DNA from: Paenibacillus periandrae
Lineage (GTDB): Bacteria > Bacillota > Bacilli > Paenibacillales > NBRC-103111
Direction of reading: 5' to 3'
Assembly: GCF_022458865.1 (NCBI RefSeq)
Contig: NZ_JAJNMU010000002.1
Location: 1 to 64,000, forward strand
DNA: 64,000 nucleotides
The translations under genes and the position numbers were made by a program. Below, piece after piece: positions 8,053-17,165 of the stretch (position 1 is its first letter; each line of letters opens with the position of its first letter). The notes beneath the pieces are model-generated. The model saw only the letters and a list, made by a program, of their open reading frames with translations. It was not told the origin of the DNA and made no database searches.

Positions 8053-9057
8053 TCAATAAACGATGATCCCTTTGGTCACATTCATTCCTGCATAATTACC
8101 CATAATTTGCGGTACTTCCCTTAGAGGGAATCGATGGCTGATTAACGGCTCCACCTTGACGATCTTTTGGTCAATCAGAGCGATTGCTTCTTCATGCGTA
8201 TGTGGATTAATAAAGGAACCGAATATACAAAGCTCCTTGGTGAAAATCGCATAAGGGGACACTTGGATTTGCGTTGACGGATTGGCGACGCCAAATAGCA
8301 GCACCTGTCCACCCTTTCTTGCAGCTTCAATGGCAAGCTCCATTGATTCCTTGCGGCCCACGCATTCAATGATTACGTCGAATTCTCCCTTGAGCTGCTC
8401 CATTACTAAAGCGGTTGGCTGCACGACCTCATCAGCACCCAGTGCCAGCAACGCCTTATGCTTTTCTGCAGCAGGCTCACTAACCACGATCCTTGCTGCA
8501 CTTTGCTTTTTCACCAATTGCAGGAATAATTGTCCGATAAAGCCACCACCGATCAGCAGCACGGAATGAATCGGGCGAATGTCGACTTTCTTGAAGCCAT
8601 GCAGCACACAACCAAGTGGCTCAACCATTGCCCCCTCGGCAAAGCTCATCGAATCCGGCAGCAAATAGCAATTCGCAGCGGGTACGATTGCATTTTCACC
8701 CATGCCTCCATCACGTGTAACCCCAACAGCTTGAAGGTGGTCACATAGATGCGATTGGCCATTGCGGCAATACCGGCAGCTTCCGCAGTATATATTCGGG
8801 TCTATCGATACTCGGTCTCCTGCTTTTAATAGCTTCACATGCTCCCCGCATTCTGTGACAATACCAGCCAGCTCATGGCCGAGCACAAGCGGTGGGGTTA
8901 CGGCTGCGGAGCCTGGATTTCCGTGATAAATGTGCTGGTCTGTGCCGCAAATGCCGCAGCTTTTGACTTGAATCCTCATTTCATCGGGTTTAAGCTCCGT
9001 TGTTTTCCATTCCAACACTTCAATCTGGTGAGCTTCTTTGAATACGGCTGCTTTCAT
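8053..9057 (-). CDS. Zinc-dependent medium-chain alcohol/sugar dehydrogenase
   Basis: MDR-family oxidoreductase of about 334 residues. Catalytic zinc ligands are in CGICGTD and GHELAG; the structural zinc site has four Cys in CGSCRYCRNGQSHLC; the NAD-binding glycines are IGGGFIGQL. It resembles sorbitol, threonine or galactitol-1-phosphate dehydrogenases, so a polyol or sugar is the likely substrate. A seven-codon longer frame exists, but AAGGAG lies eight bases before the ATG at 9057. Last catabolic gene of the run importer, PHP phosphoesterase, GDPD, dehydrogenase, suggesting oxidation of the released alcohol. Confidence 0.9.
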   Translation of the reverse strand: MKAAVFKEAHQIEVLEWKTTELKPDEMRIQVKSCGICGTDQHIYHGNPGSAAVTPPLVLGHELAGIVTECGEHVKLLKAGDRVSIDPNIYCGSCRYCRNGQSHLCDHLQAVGVTRDGGMGENAIVPAANCYLLPDSMSFAEGAMVEPLGCVLHGFKKVDIRPIHSVLLIGGGFIGQLFLQLVKKQSAARIVVSEPAAEKHKALLALGADEVVQPTALVMEQLKGEFDVIIECVGRKESMELAIEAARKGGQVLLFGVANPSTQIQVSPYAIFTKELCIFGSFINPHTHEEAIALIDQKIVKVEPLISHRFPLREVPQIMGNYAGMNVTKGIIVY

Positions 9058-9114
9058 TGCTCTATCTCCTTCATCCAATCATATAACCACACTTCATACG
9101 AACCGGCACAATGA

Positions 9115-9843
9115 TTAAACCTCGAGACGCAATTTCGGGTTGCTTTTATATAAGTCAGCCCAACGCTCCAGTTCATCGGTCGTAACCAATGCAGCCGGGT
9201 ATTTGTCCGCAACGATCTCCATTTCTTCCATAGAGTTGATCACTCCGGGACCACAAATAATGCCGTTATCTCTCATAAGCCTATCGTACACCGGTGTCAG
9301 GAATTTAAGCTGTGAACCCAGAAAGGTACAACGCATTTCTTTCATAAAAGGGAATACGTGCGGCATATTACCGCTGCAAAGTGCCCCTAATTCAATGTCC
9401 TTATCAAGCTCTCTCGTCCGCATGAGGGAGAAATGGTCGAACGATATAATCTGTGACTGTTCCAGTGTATCTGTACTGTAAACGACGTTAAGTGTTGCTT
9501 CCTCCAGATTGGGATACATGTCACCGGCCTGCTTCAGTTCGATAAGCACTTTAATTTTACCCTTGAGCAAATCCATCGTCTCTTCAAGCGTCGGGATCGT
9601 TTCCGTCCCACCAATTGAGAATTGCTTCAATTCCTTCAGCGTATAATCTCGAATAAATCCTTTCCCGTCGGACAACCGATCAATGGAATAGTCATGGGTA
9701 ACAACCGAAACGCCATCCTTACTCAAGTGAACATCCAGTTCCAGATGGGTAAAGTTTAAATCGCAAGCTGCTTGAAACGACGACAATGTATTCTCTGGAA
9801 ATTTCCCGGGATAACCACGATGTGCAATACCTCTGATTTTCAT
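9115..9843 (-). CDS. Glycerophosphodiester phosphodiesterase (GDPD)
   Basis: About 242 residues, one GDPD TIM-barrel. The HRG motif (AHRGYPGKFPENT), ELDVHLSKDG and THDYSIDR near the N-terminus supply catalytic His and metal-binding residues; SFDHFSL and the final LVTTDELERW fit the family. It would cleave glycerophosphodiesters to glycerol-3-phosphate and an alcohol. GGAGGA precedes the ATG at 9843; the frame opens five codons earlier. No signal peptide, so it acts on imported substrate. Located between the PHP gene and the dehydrogenase. Confidence 0.92.
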   Translation of the reverse strand: MKIRGIAHRGYPGKFPENTLSSFQAACDLNFTHLELDVHLSKDGVSVVTHDYSIDRLSDGKGFIRDYTLKELKQFSIGGTETIPTLEETMDLLKGKIKVLIELKQAGDMYPNLEEATLNVVYSTDTLEQSQIISFDHFSLMRTRELDKDIELGALCSGNMPHVFPFMKEMRCTFLGSQLKFLTPVYDRLMRDNGIICGPGVINSMEEMEIVADKYPAALVTTDELERWADLYKSNPKLRLEV

Positions 9844-9878
9844 ATAAAATTCCTCCATATACTATAAGTTTATTGTTT

Positions 9879-10052
9879 TTAATTGCGTCTGCACGACGGA
9901 AAATATACGGTTTCACTGTAGTCCTTTACTTCGGCACTGCAGGTCACACTGTAGCCGTCTGTCGTTAGTTCGAACATTCTTTTGAATTCAGATTGAAGGT
10001 CATGCTGCGCAAATATCCCGTCTCAGGTTGATAAGCCTGCGGCTTGTTTCAT
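9879..10052 (-). pseudogene. Small broken ORF with in-frame TGA
   Basis: An ATG at 10052 with GAGGGA upstream opens MKQAAGLST, hits TGA at 10025-10023, and the same frame continues DGIFAQHDLQSEFKRMFELT..YSETVYFPSCRRN to a TAA. The post-stop part looks like real protein, so a nonsense change in a 57-codon gene or a gene fragment is likely. Family not recognised. It lies between the PHP and GDPD genes. Confidence 0.4.
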
Positions 10053-10068
10053 CGCTAGTTCCCTCGCA

Positions 10069-10872
10069 TTAAATCGATATACTTACGGGCTTAAGGTTGC
10101 GGAACATGATCAATTCCTTATAGCCCAATTGCTTCAATAAGGCGGTTGTTGAATGCCAATGCTCCCCTACCCGCACAGGTCGGTGCGAATCGGAACCAAA
10201 AGTGACTTTAACTCCATAATGACTGGCTATTTCAAGCACCTCTCGGCACGGATTAATCCCTTCCCCACGCTCAATCCCTGAGGTATTGACCTCGTACACC
10301 GCACCGGTTTCTGCAAATACCTGCATCGTCTTTTCAACTAGCGGACCGCAGGATTGCATGAAATCCTTATAATATCGTCTGATTAAATCCATATGGCCGA
10401 TTATTTGAAACACGCCGCTTTTGGCTGCTTGCTGCAGCAGGTCAAAATAGATGAATTTCTCCTTCTCCAACTGTTCCTCATCAAGCACCGTCCACAAACC
10501 TCTATCCGATATATGCTTGCCGCCGGAAATATGGATAGATCCAATGAGATAGTCGATGGGATATTTGCGGTATATGTCGGCATACAGCTTTATCGAATCC
10601 GTAAAATAATCCGACTCCACACCTATTAAAACTTCAATTTTATCTTCATACTGCTTCTTAAGCTTCACTACCTCTTCGATATACCTTGGAAACTCACTCT
10701 TCGCCATCGCCAATCCTGGTGAGGGATGGTCCTCTTCTACGGCAAAATAAGGAGAATGATCTGAAATCCCGATTGCCGACAAACCTAAGTCGATAGCGGA
10801 GCGGATGTAACTCTCAATTTCATCGACTGCGTGCCCGCAGCGATGATGGTGTGTGTGCAAATCAAACTTCAT
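10069..10872 (-). CDS. PHP-domain phosphoesterase (histidinol-phosphatase-like)
   Basis: About 267 residues with PHP metal-binding motifs in order: DLHTHHHRCGH at the N-terminus, GISDHSPYF, GVESDYF, GSIHISGGKH, IGHMDLIRRY and FGSDSHRP near the C-terminus. PHP proteins use two or three metals to hydrolyse phosphate esters. This one is outside any his operon, between importer permeases and a GDPD, so a role on an imported phosphorylated compound is more likely than histidine synthesis. Start ATG 10872 is set by GGGAGG ten bases upstream; a longer TTG-start frame would swallow that site. Confidence 0.88.
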   Translation of the reverse strand: MKFDLHTHHHRCGHAVDEIESYIRSAIDLGLSAIGISDHSPYFAVEEDHPSPGLAMAKSEFPRYIEEVVKLKKQYEDKIEVLIGVESDYFTDSIKLYADIYRKYPIDYLIGSIHISGGKHISDRGLWTVLDEEQLEKEKFIYFDLLQQAAKSGVFQIIGHMDLIRRYYKDFMQSCGPLVEKTMQVFAETGAVYEVNTSGIERGEGINPCREVLEIASHYGVKVTFGSDSHRPVRVGEHWHSTTALLKQLGYKELIMFRNLKPVSISI

Positions 10873-10918
10873 TTTATGACTTCCTCCCAATTGGTTCCAA
10901 CCAATTAATTCATTCAGT

Positions 10919-11788
10919 TCATCCCTTTACGGAACCAACTAATGTGCCTTTTACAAAATACTTTTGAATAAAGGGATATACCAATAAAATAGGCAAAGTG
11001 CTGACCATAATGACTGCTGATTTCAGTGTATCGGCCGGCGGTAATTCATTCGTCAAATCCATTTGTTCATCTTGAAGTGAACCGCTGAGCAATATATTGC
11101 GCATGAACACCTGAATCGGATACTTGTGTGTATCATTCAGATAGATAGAGGCTTGAAACCATTCATTCCAATGATAAACCCCGTAAAACAACCCGATCGT
11201 AGCAAACGACGGCATCGATAAAGGGACAATGATCTTCATTAACACTTTAGCTGGTGAGGCGCCGTCAATTACGGCTGATTCCTCAAGCTCAATCGGAATC
11301 GACATGAAGAAATTGCGCATGATGAACGTATTCCACGCACTCACAAGCGATGGCAGAACTAATACCCATAACGAATTTTGCAATCCGATATACTTGATAA
11401 GTAAATAACTCGGGATTAAACCGCCGTGAAAGATCATCGTAATAAAGATGAAAGTAACAGCTATATTTTTCCCCGGCAATTCCCTGCGGGCCAGACTGTA
11501 AGCGAGCATGGCAGTCACGATCAAATTCAGCGCTGTTCCCACCATTACACGGAAGAGAGTAACTTGGTACGCACCCCAAATTAATGTGCTATCGAATAAA
11601 ACCATCCGATAAGCTGTCCAATCCAACTCTTCAGGGAATAAAATAAAGGCACCTCGCCGCATCCACTCTTTTTCACTAACCAAGGAAGTAGATAAGACCG
11701 ACAAAAATGGCAGTAAAAAGGCGAGAGATACGAGGACAAGGACAATGTAGATCAACCATTGGGTTGTTTTTTCTCTTTTGTTAATCAT
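10919..11788 (-). CDS. ABC importer permease, LplC/YtcP type
   Basis: A 289-residue inner permease of the carbohydrate CUT1 family with six hydrophobic segments. The coupling loop reads ELEESAVIDGASPAKVLMKIIVPLSMP (EAA motif) at about 185-210, and the C-terminus is KGTLVGSVKG, typical of LplC proteins. It pairs with the LplB-type permease encoded 15 bases upstream. No ATPase is nearby, as is usual because such importers share a common MsmX-like ATPase. Substrate unknown; the PHP, GDPD and dehydrogenase genes downstream point to a phosphodiester or polyol-type compound. Confidence 0.92.
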   Translation of the reverse strand: MINKREKTTQWLIYIVLVLVSLAFLLPFLSVLSTSLVSEKEWMRRGAFILFPEELDWTAYRMVLFDSTLIWGAYQVTLFRVMVGTALNLIVTAMLAYSLARRELPGKNIAVTFIFITMIFHGGLIPSYLLIKYIGLQNSLWVLVLPSLVSAWNTFIMRNFFMSIPIELEESAVIDGASPAKVLMKIIVPLSMPSFATIGLFYGVYHWNEWFQASIYLNDTHKYPIQVFMRNILLSGSLQDEQMDLTNELPPADTLKSAVIMVSTLPILLVYPFIQKYFVKGTLVGSVKG

Positions 11789-11803
11789 AGTATTTCCCTC
11801 CCC

Positions 11804-12724
11804 TTACCACAGCCCGGGCTGATCCATTTTTTTGACGATGTAATTGGCGAGCAGAATCAAGACCATACCCACAATATTTTTGAACACACCAATGGCGGCC
11901 GCGAAAGAATATTGCATTTGCAGCAGGCCTTGCCGATATACATACGTATCAATGATATCCGCAACTTGATACACAGACGGAGAATACAAAAGAAAGATTT
12001 GCTCGAACCCGGCTTCCAAAAATTTGCCTACATTCAAGATGAGCAGAATGGATACGACAAAACTAATGCCAGGCAAAGTAATATGCCACATTTGCCGTAA
12101 ACGGTGGGCTCCGTCCATCTTGGCAGCTTCATACAGCTGCGGATCGATTCCCGCCATGGCTGCAAGATATAAAATACTGCCCCAACCTATTGATTGCCAT
12201 ACATCGGAAAGGACCAGGATGGTTCGAAAATAGGCCGGCTCACCCAAAAAGGAAACTGCTTCTTTACCGAGGGCGCTTAGAATGGCATTCAGAATTCCAT
12301 TGTCTGTTGACAACAAATTGGTCAATAACCCGGCAACAACAACAATGGAAATAAAGTGCGGCAAATAAGAAATGGTCTGCACGCTTTTTTTGAACCATTT
12401 GCTCGTGACCTCATTCAATAATAGAGCAAGCAGGATCGGAGCGGGAAAACCAAAAAACAGTTTATACAGACTGATGATAACGGTATTTCCAAGCACATTC
12501 CAAAAATAATAGGAATCGAAAAAACGCTTGAAATGTGTGAGGCCTACCCACTCGCCGTCGAATATTCCCTCGATACCATCAAAAGGTGTGATGTCCTTGA
12601 ACGCAATGGATACACCAAACATCGGAATGTAATGAAAGATGAAGAAGTAAAGCAGACCGGGAAGCATCAGAAAATAATAAAACTTCTGCCTTCTCCAAAT
12701 ATTCCCAAACCTCTGTGAATTCAT
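11804..12724 (-). CDS. ABC importer permease, LplB type
   Basis: About 306 residues, six membrane segments. LplB features: YYFLMLPGLLYFFIFHYIPM at the start, EWVGLTHFKRFF, and the EAA loop DPQLYEAAKMDGAHRLRQMW. I use the ATG at 12724, which has GGGAGAG eight bases upstream, rather than the 17-codon longer frame. Second gene of the operon SBP, LplB, LplC. It forms the heterodimeric pore with the next permease. Confidence 0.92.
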   Translation of the reverse strand: MNSQRFGNIWRRQKFYYFLMLPGLLYFFIFHYIPMFGVSIAFKDITPFDGIEGIFDGEWVGLTHFKRFFDSYYFWNVLGNTVIISLYKLFFGFPAPILLALLLNEVTSKWFKKSVQTISYLPHFISIVVVAGLLTNLLSTDNGILNAILSALGKEAVSFLGEPAYFRTILVLSDVWQSIGWGSILYLAAMAGIDPQLYEAAKMDGAHRLRQMWHITLPGISFVVSILLILNVGKFLEAGFEQIFLLYSPSVYQVADIIDTYVYRQGLLQMQYSFAAAIGVFKNIVGMVLILLANYIVKKMDQPGLW

Positions 12725-12806
12725 AGTTGTAACTCTCCCGTCCAGCCATTCAGTAAGGCGATGCGGCAGGTCCATATAAACCTAACCTGCCGAAATGCAG
12801 TATGGC

Positions 12807-14324
12807 TTATTTCTTTTGTTTGTTATACTGTTCCGTTTGGAAATCAATCAGCTTATCAAGACCCGCCTTGTATAGCTCATCTACAAACTTATTGTAGTCA
12901 CTAATTGGACGGGCACCCATAATAAACTTGATAACTTCCTCTTTCCGGAGACGATCCAAATCGCCCGCGTTCGGTACCTTTTCCTTCAGAGCCATCTGGT
13001 CATAAATAACACCGAGATCGAGAGGCATTTTCACTATATCAAACTTGGTTAATTCATTATTCAGAAAATTGGAGTGCTTAACCCGCAGCGGATCATTCGT
13101 AGCATACTTTCTTTCCATAGCCAGTCCAAGAGTAATCATAAACTCTCCGGCGTATGGACTTGGATTGAACACCTCGACGGTCTTCTTACCTTCATCAGCC
13201 CATTTCCAATGTTTGTCCTTTAAACCGTACCAGGCAGTCAAGTGGTTCTCCACGTTTTGATACTGCCAGTTAATGAATTTAATGACCCCCTCCGGACTTT
13301 TTGAAGATTTGGTTACGAGCATGGCCGAAGATGTTCCAGGATATGCCGTTTGGAAGTAACCTTTAGGTCCTTTGATATCAGGAATAGCTTGGTAGTCCAT
13401 CTCCTTCACCGTCTGTGCCACTTTCGGCGCATTAACAGTCAAATTAGAGTACCAGATGTCCACCGCACCGACACGATTGGTCTTCAACATTTCCAGTACA
13501 TCATACTTGGCGAACGTTTCACGATAAATGTAGCCTTTCTGGTACCAGTCAGCCATCTTTGCTAAGAAATCGACGTAACCTGGCTGCAGTTCGGGAATTT
13601 TCAGTTTGTTATCCTTTGGGTCTATCCAATTGCTGTAGCCGTTCTCGGTGAATGCGCCGACCAAGCCATATTGAAACCGGTCGTCCAGCAGGATTGGAAT
13701 AGAATCGTCCTTCCCGTTGCCATCTGGATCTCTTTCCTTGAAGGCTTTAAGCACATTCTCGAATTCATCAAGCGTCTTCGGCATCGGGAGGTTCAGCTTC
13801 TGCAGCCAGTCTGCCCGAACCCAAAGCGGGAAAGGGGCTGTCGTAATAATTCGTGGAATCCCCCAAATTTTCCCGTCCTTATCCGTCATCAGCTTCCAAG
13901 CATCGGCGTCCCACGCCTTCTTGATGTCGGGACCGTATTTGTCCAGAAGATCATTCAATGGAATAATGGCCTGTTTGTATTCATCCCAGCCTCCTTGAAA
14001 GACATCCAGTTGGTCGCCTGAGGCGAGCAGAACATTCAGCTTATCCTTCTCGGAGCCTTTAGGAGGGATGATTGCCTTTGCTTCTACGCCAGTTTGTTCT
14101 TTGACATATTTCGTCACTTCTTCCAGCGCTTTCGGGTCACTGCCTTCCGGTTTGCGGGAGATCGCATTCGTGTTCATATAAATCACGATTTTGGAAGCGT
14201 CCTTAGACTGTTCTTTAACCGCGCCTCCCGCCGCTGGTTTAGCCGGCGTATTGTTGGAGCACGCAGCAATGAGTGTGACCATCATTGATGCGGCAACGGT
14301 CGTTCCAATCCACTTTCTGTTCAT
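12807..14324 (-). CDS. ABC importer solute-binding lipoprotein (LplA/YtcQ-like)
   Basis: A 505-residue extracellular substrate-binding protein. Lipoprotein signal MNRKWIGTTVAASMM.. ends in LIAAC with the lipid-anchored Cys at 22; an Ala/Lys-rich linker follows. The large bilobal fold carries typical phrases of the family (WGIPRI.., RADWLQKLNLPMPKTLDE, DPDGNGKDDSIP). GGGGAGG precedes the ATG. First gene of an operon with two permeases, PHP phosphoesterase, GDPD and dehydrogenase. A cre-like site lies about 60 bases upstream. Confidence 0.92.
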   Translation of the reverse strand: MNRKWIGTTVAASMMVTLIAACSNNTPAKPAAGGAVKEQSKDASKIVIYMNTNAISRKPEGSDPKALEEVTKYVKEQTGVEAKAIIPPKGSEKDKLNVLLASGDQLDVFQGGWDEYKQAIIPLNDLLDKYGPDIKKAWDADAWKLMTDKDGKIWGIPRIITTAPFPLWVRADWLQKLNLPMPKTLDEFENVLKAFKERDPDGNGKDDSIPILLDDRFQYGLVGAFTENGYSNWIDPKDNKLKIPELQPGYVDFLAKMADWYQKGYIYRETFAKYDVLEMLKTNRVGAVDIWYSNLTVNAPKVAQTVKEMDYQAIPDIKGPKGYFQTAYPGTSSAMLVTKSSKSPEGVIKFINWQYQNVENHLTAWYGLKDKHWKWADEGKKTVEVFNPSPYAGEFMITLGLAMERKYATNDPLRVKHSNFLNNELTKFDIVKMPLDLGVIYDQMALKEKVPNAGDLDRLRKEEVIKFIMGARPISDYNKFVDELYKAGLDKLIDFQTEQYNKQKK

Positions 14325-14384
14325 TCTCTTGTTACCTCCCCATATGTTTTCATTTGTTCGCGGTCGTTATTAAGACCTTCTTCA

Positions 14385-14399
14385 ATGAAGCGCTTTCAT
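14385..14399. promoter_or_regulatory. cre-like palindrome upstream of the binding-protein gene
   Basis: ATGAAGCGCTTTCAT resembles the CcpA operator (TGWAANCGNTNWCA), with one base missing from one arm. It lies 61-75 bases before the start of the lipoprotein gene, a place suitable for catabolite repression. Weak match; inference only. Confidence 0.35.
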
Positions 14400-14543
14400 C
14401 CCGCATTCAGAGCATAGCATGCTTAAAACGACGAAATATATAGTAGTTTCACCATGTCAAAAGATTAATGTGGAAAATGGCTGTGTGTGCCCATCAAGTG
14501 GGCTTCTTTCCTTGATTTTAATAAATGTGATATCAAGATTATA

Positions 14544-16893
14544 TTACTCCCGCACATGCTGCTTACGATATTCTCCAGGGGTCATGCCCGTTGCTTCTTT
14601 GAACAGTTTAATAAAATAATACGAATTCTGGTAACCAACGCTTGTGGCCACATCGCCCACCTTCATGTCTGTCGTTTCCAGCAGCAGCTTTCCCTGTTCA
14701 ATCCGCCGGGACGTCACAAATTCAACGAACGTCTTGCCAACAAATTGCTTGAAGAGGCGGCTGACATAGGAAGGATTGAGCGACAAGCGGCTGGCGACTG
14801 CATTTAGGCTCAGATCTTGGCTCAAATCCGCATCAATGATATCCAGTATTTTGGTAATATGATTGGTACCTTTAGCATTAAATTCTTCCGATACGGATAC
14901 AATCACCCGATCCGTAAGTTCCTCGAACCAGTCGGTAATATCCTCAATCCTCTGTTTATTCGCAAGCTTCTGATAGGGATCCAGCCCGAACAACGTATCC
15001 GTCTTGCCTCCGATCGCCGAAATCCCATACTGCAGACCCTGGAGCAGCTGTGCAAAGAAAGAACGGGCTTCATTGTAGTGGATGCGTTTCTCTTTGATGC
15101 TCTCCACAATGGCGTCCAACGTCTGCTTGGCCTCCTCCGATTTCCCCAATTTAATGTTGGCGACATACGCTTCGGACAACTGTTTGAACCAATCCTGGTC
15201 CCCACTGGAAATCAAAGAAGACATCACCAATAAAAATGACTTGATTGCCGCCATATAAAAATCTAAATTGCAGAGATTCCAATGCGCCGTGATACGAACC
15301 CGGAAGTGTGGACATATCGCTGCACGGACTGCCAATCCCGATTGTAAATCCGTCTCCCATTGATTCCTGTAGCTGCTGCATCACACCTTCAGCAATCAAA
15401 AAGACATTATCCAATGACAAGCTTCCCATAGTCATTACAATTGCAAGCTTGTCATCCTCTACTTCCGTGATCAGGACCTGCTCGCCGTCATAACTGCACT
15501 GCTGCAATAAATGAATGACCTTGATTCGGTACAAATCAATAATTTTCGGATCCTCCGCCTCCAGCAATATAGTATAGTTATCCATGGATACGACAAAACA
15601 AATGACAGGACCTAATTCAAATTCGATTCCTAAATAATCAAGCTTGGCATTAATCTCTTCTTCTGTCCGGGTACTCGGCTTCAGTAACGAAACAATAAAT
15701 TTTTCCCTATAGTAAGGCAAGCTTTCCTGCAATCTGTCAATGATCCGTTCTTTCTCATATACGGTCAACCGAACGAAATCGGCAATGTCTTGAAACTCAT
15801 CCTTCAACTCCGGTTTGGAGCTGCCATCCGCTTTTTGTTTTTGTATTCTCATCGTATCCATCACTTGCTGAAGAGGCCGATACAGCTTTTTGGAAGATAA
15901 AAAGGCAATTAAAACGGTCGCAAAAATCAAAAACAACGATGACATGAGAATCTGCTGCTTCAGGTAGTTCAATCCTTGCTCCAAGCTATCCATACTCGTA
16001 TAATTGACGAATGACCAGCCAAGCTCGGGCGAGAACGTGCTGGTGATCAGCATGTTTTTCTGGATAACGGTATTATTGGTATCTTGGAACACACGTGTAT
16101 CGTCCTTGATGAGTTCAAGCAGCTCGTCAGTCGTTTTCTCCCCGTGGGATTTGAAGATCAATCCACGTTCCCGGGAAACGATCAGCAGGTTATCCTGATC
16201 CGACAGCTTGGATACGATCTTGTCCTCAAGCTTGTCCACATCCAGATTAATAATAAAGGCATTGGACACACTTGAACGGATGATCAGAGTGATTACATTT
16301 TTCAAGCTTTGATTCGCTTGCACGGCTGGACGGGTATCGAGAAAAACCACGCCACGCTCGTCGAATCGGTCCAGTGAATCAAACCAGTCCTTATCATAAA
16401 AGGAACCATAGTCGTATTGTTTGAGCAAGGTTTCGCCGCCGAAAGTTAACACGATGCTTTTGTCACGGTCATAATAATACACCGTATCCACATAAGAACT
16501 GGACAGTTTAAACAGATTGATGCTGTTTACGGCTTCATCTTTGTTTCTCAAATACCAGTAGTTGGTCGGCAAATCCTCCGTTTTCAGATTCCCCGACAAG
16601 TTCTCATAATAATACCCGTTGGGAAAATTCTCGAAATTACGAAACGACGTATTATAAATGACTTGCTTATTGTTCTCTTGTATTTGCTGTACCAGAATCT
16701 CCATCGCGCTTTTCATTTGATTCAAAAGCACTTGGTTTTTGGTGCTGGCTTCCTGACGAAATACTTTCGTGACATTTACATAAGCCAAGATTGATGTAAC
16801 CATATTCGGAATGATGGCAATCAACAAGGAATAGGTTAAAAGCTTCACGAAAAACTTTCTGCGATGAAATAACTTGCTGACATAAGTATTCAT
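14544..16893 (-). pseudogene. Membrane-bound AraC-type transcription regulator, frameshifted
   Basis: One gene read in two overlapping frames. The first part (from ATG 16893) has a membrane segment LLTYSLLIAIIPNMV, an extracellular sensor region, a second membrane segment near ILMSSLFLIFATVLIAF, a HAMP-like linker and a central domain ending FLYGGNQVIFIGDVFF. The remainder, DQDWFKQLSEAYVANIKLGK.. through the AraC helix-turn-helix pair (SYVSRLFKQFVGK.., VGYQNSYYFIKLFKEAT), is in another frame. Removing one base from the GGGG run at 15200-15203 restores ..FQWDQDWFKQL.. without a break. The paralogue at 57502-59844 is uninterrupted at 780 residues. The family activates the neighbouring importer genes in response to a sugar. 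Confidence 0.85.
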
Positions 16894-17065
16894 TTTTATC
16901 ACAAGCACCTTCCACTCAATTTCACGGGTTATGTACCTTATCGGTAACACCTGCTCATTCCGCTCCTTCAATATATCATGATTTGAAATCAATACGGTAT
17001 AATTTGAAAACAATACGATTTAAAAAAGAGGACTTCGGATCTAATTACTTTTTTAAATGAAAAAT

Positions 17066-17093
17066 AAGCCCGCCCCGGGTCAGGGCAAGGCTT
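17066..17093 (-). terminator. Rho-independent terminator after the LplC-type permease
   Basis: Minus strand AAGCCTTGCCC, loop, GGGGCGGGCTT then ATTTTTC. It lies 73 bases past the permease stop. Nearly identical in sequence to the terminator at 7111-7138. Confidence 0.75.
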
Positions 17094-17165
17094 AAGTCGT
17101 GTATTTGCTCAATTCTAAAATTTACAAATATTACCTTCATTTACTTCGCCACAGCACGTTTAACC

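Noticed and set aside
14544..15335. Stand-alone AraC regulator gene
   Set aside because: Its first 40 codons are out of frame with the sensor gene; the join at the G-run shows it is the end of the longer regulator.
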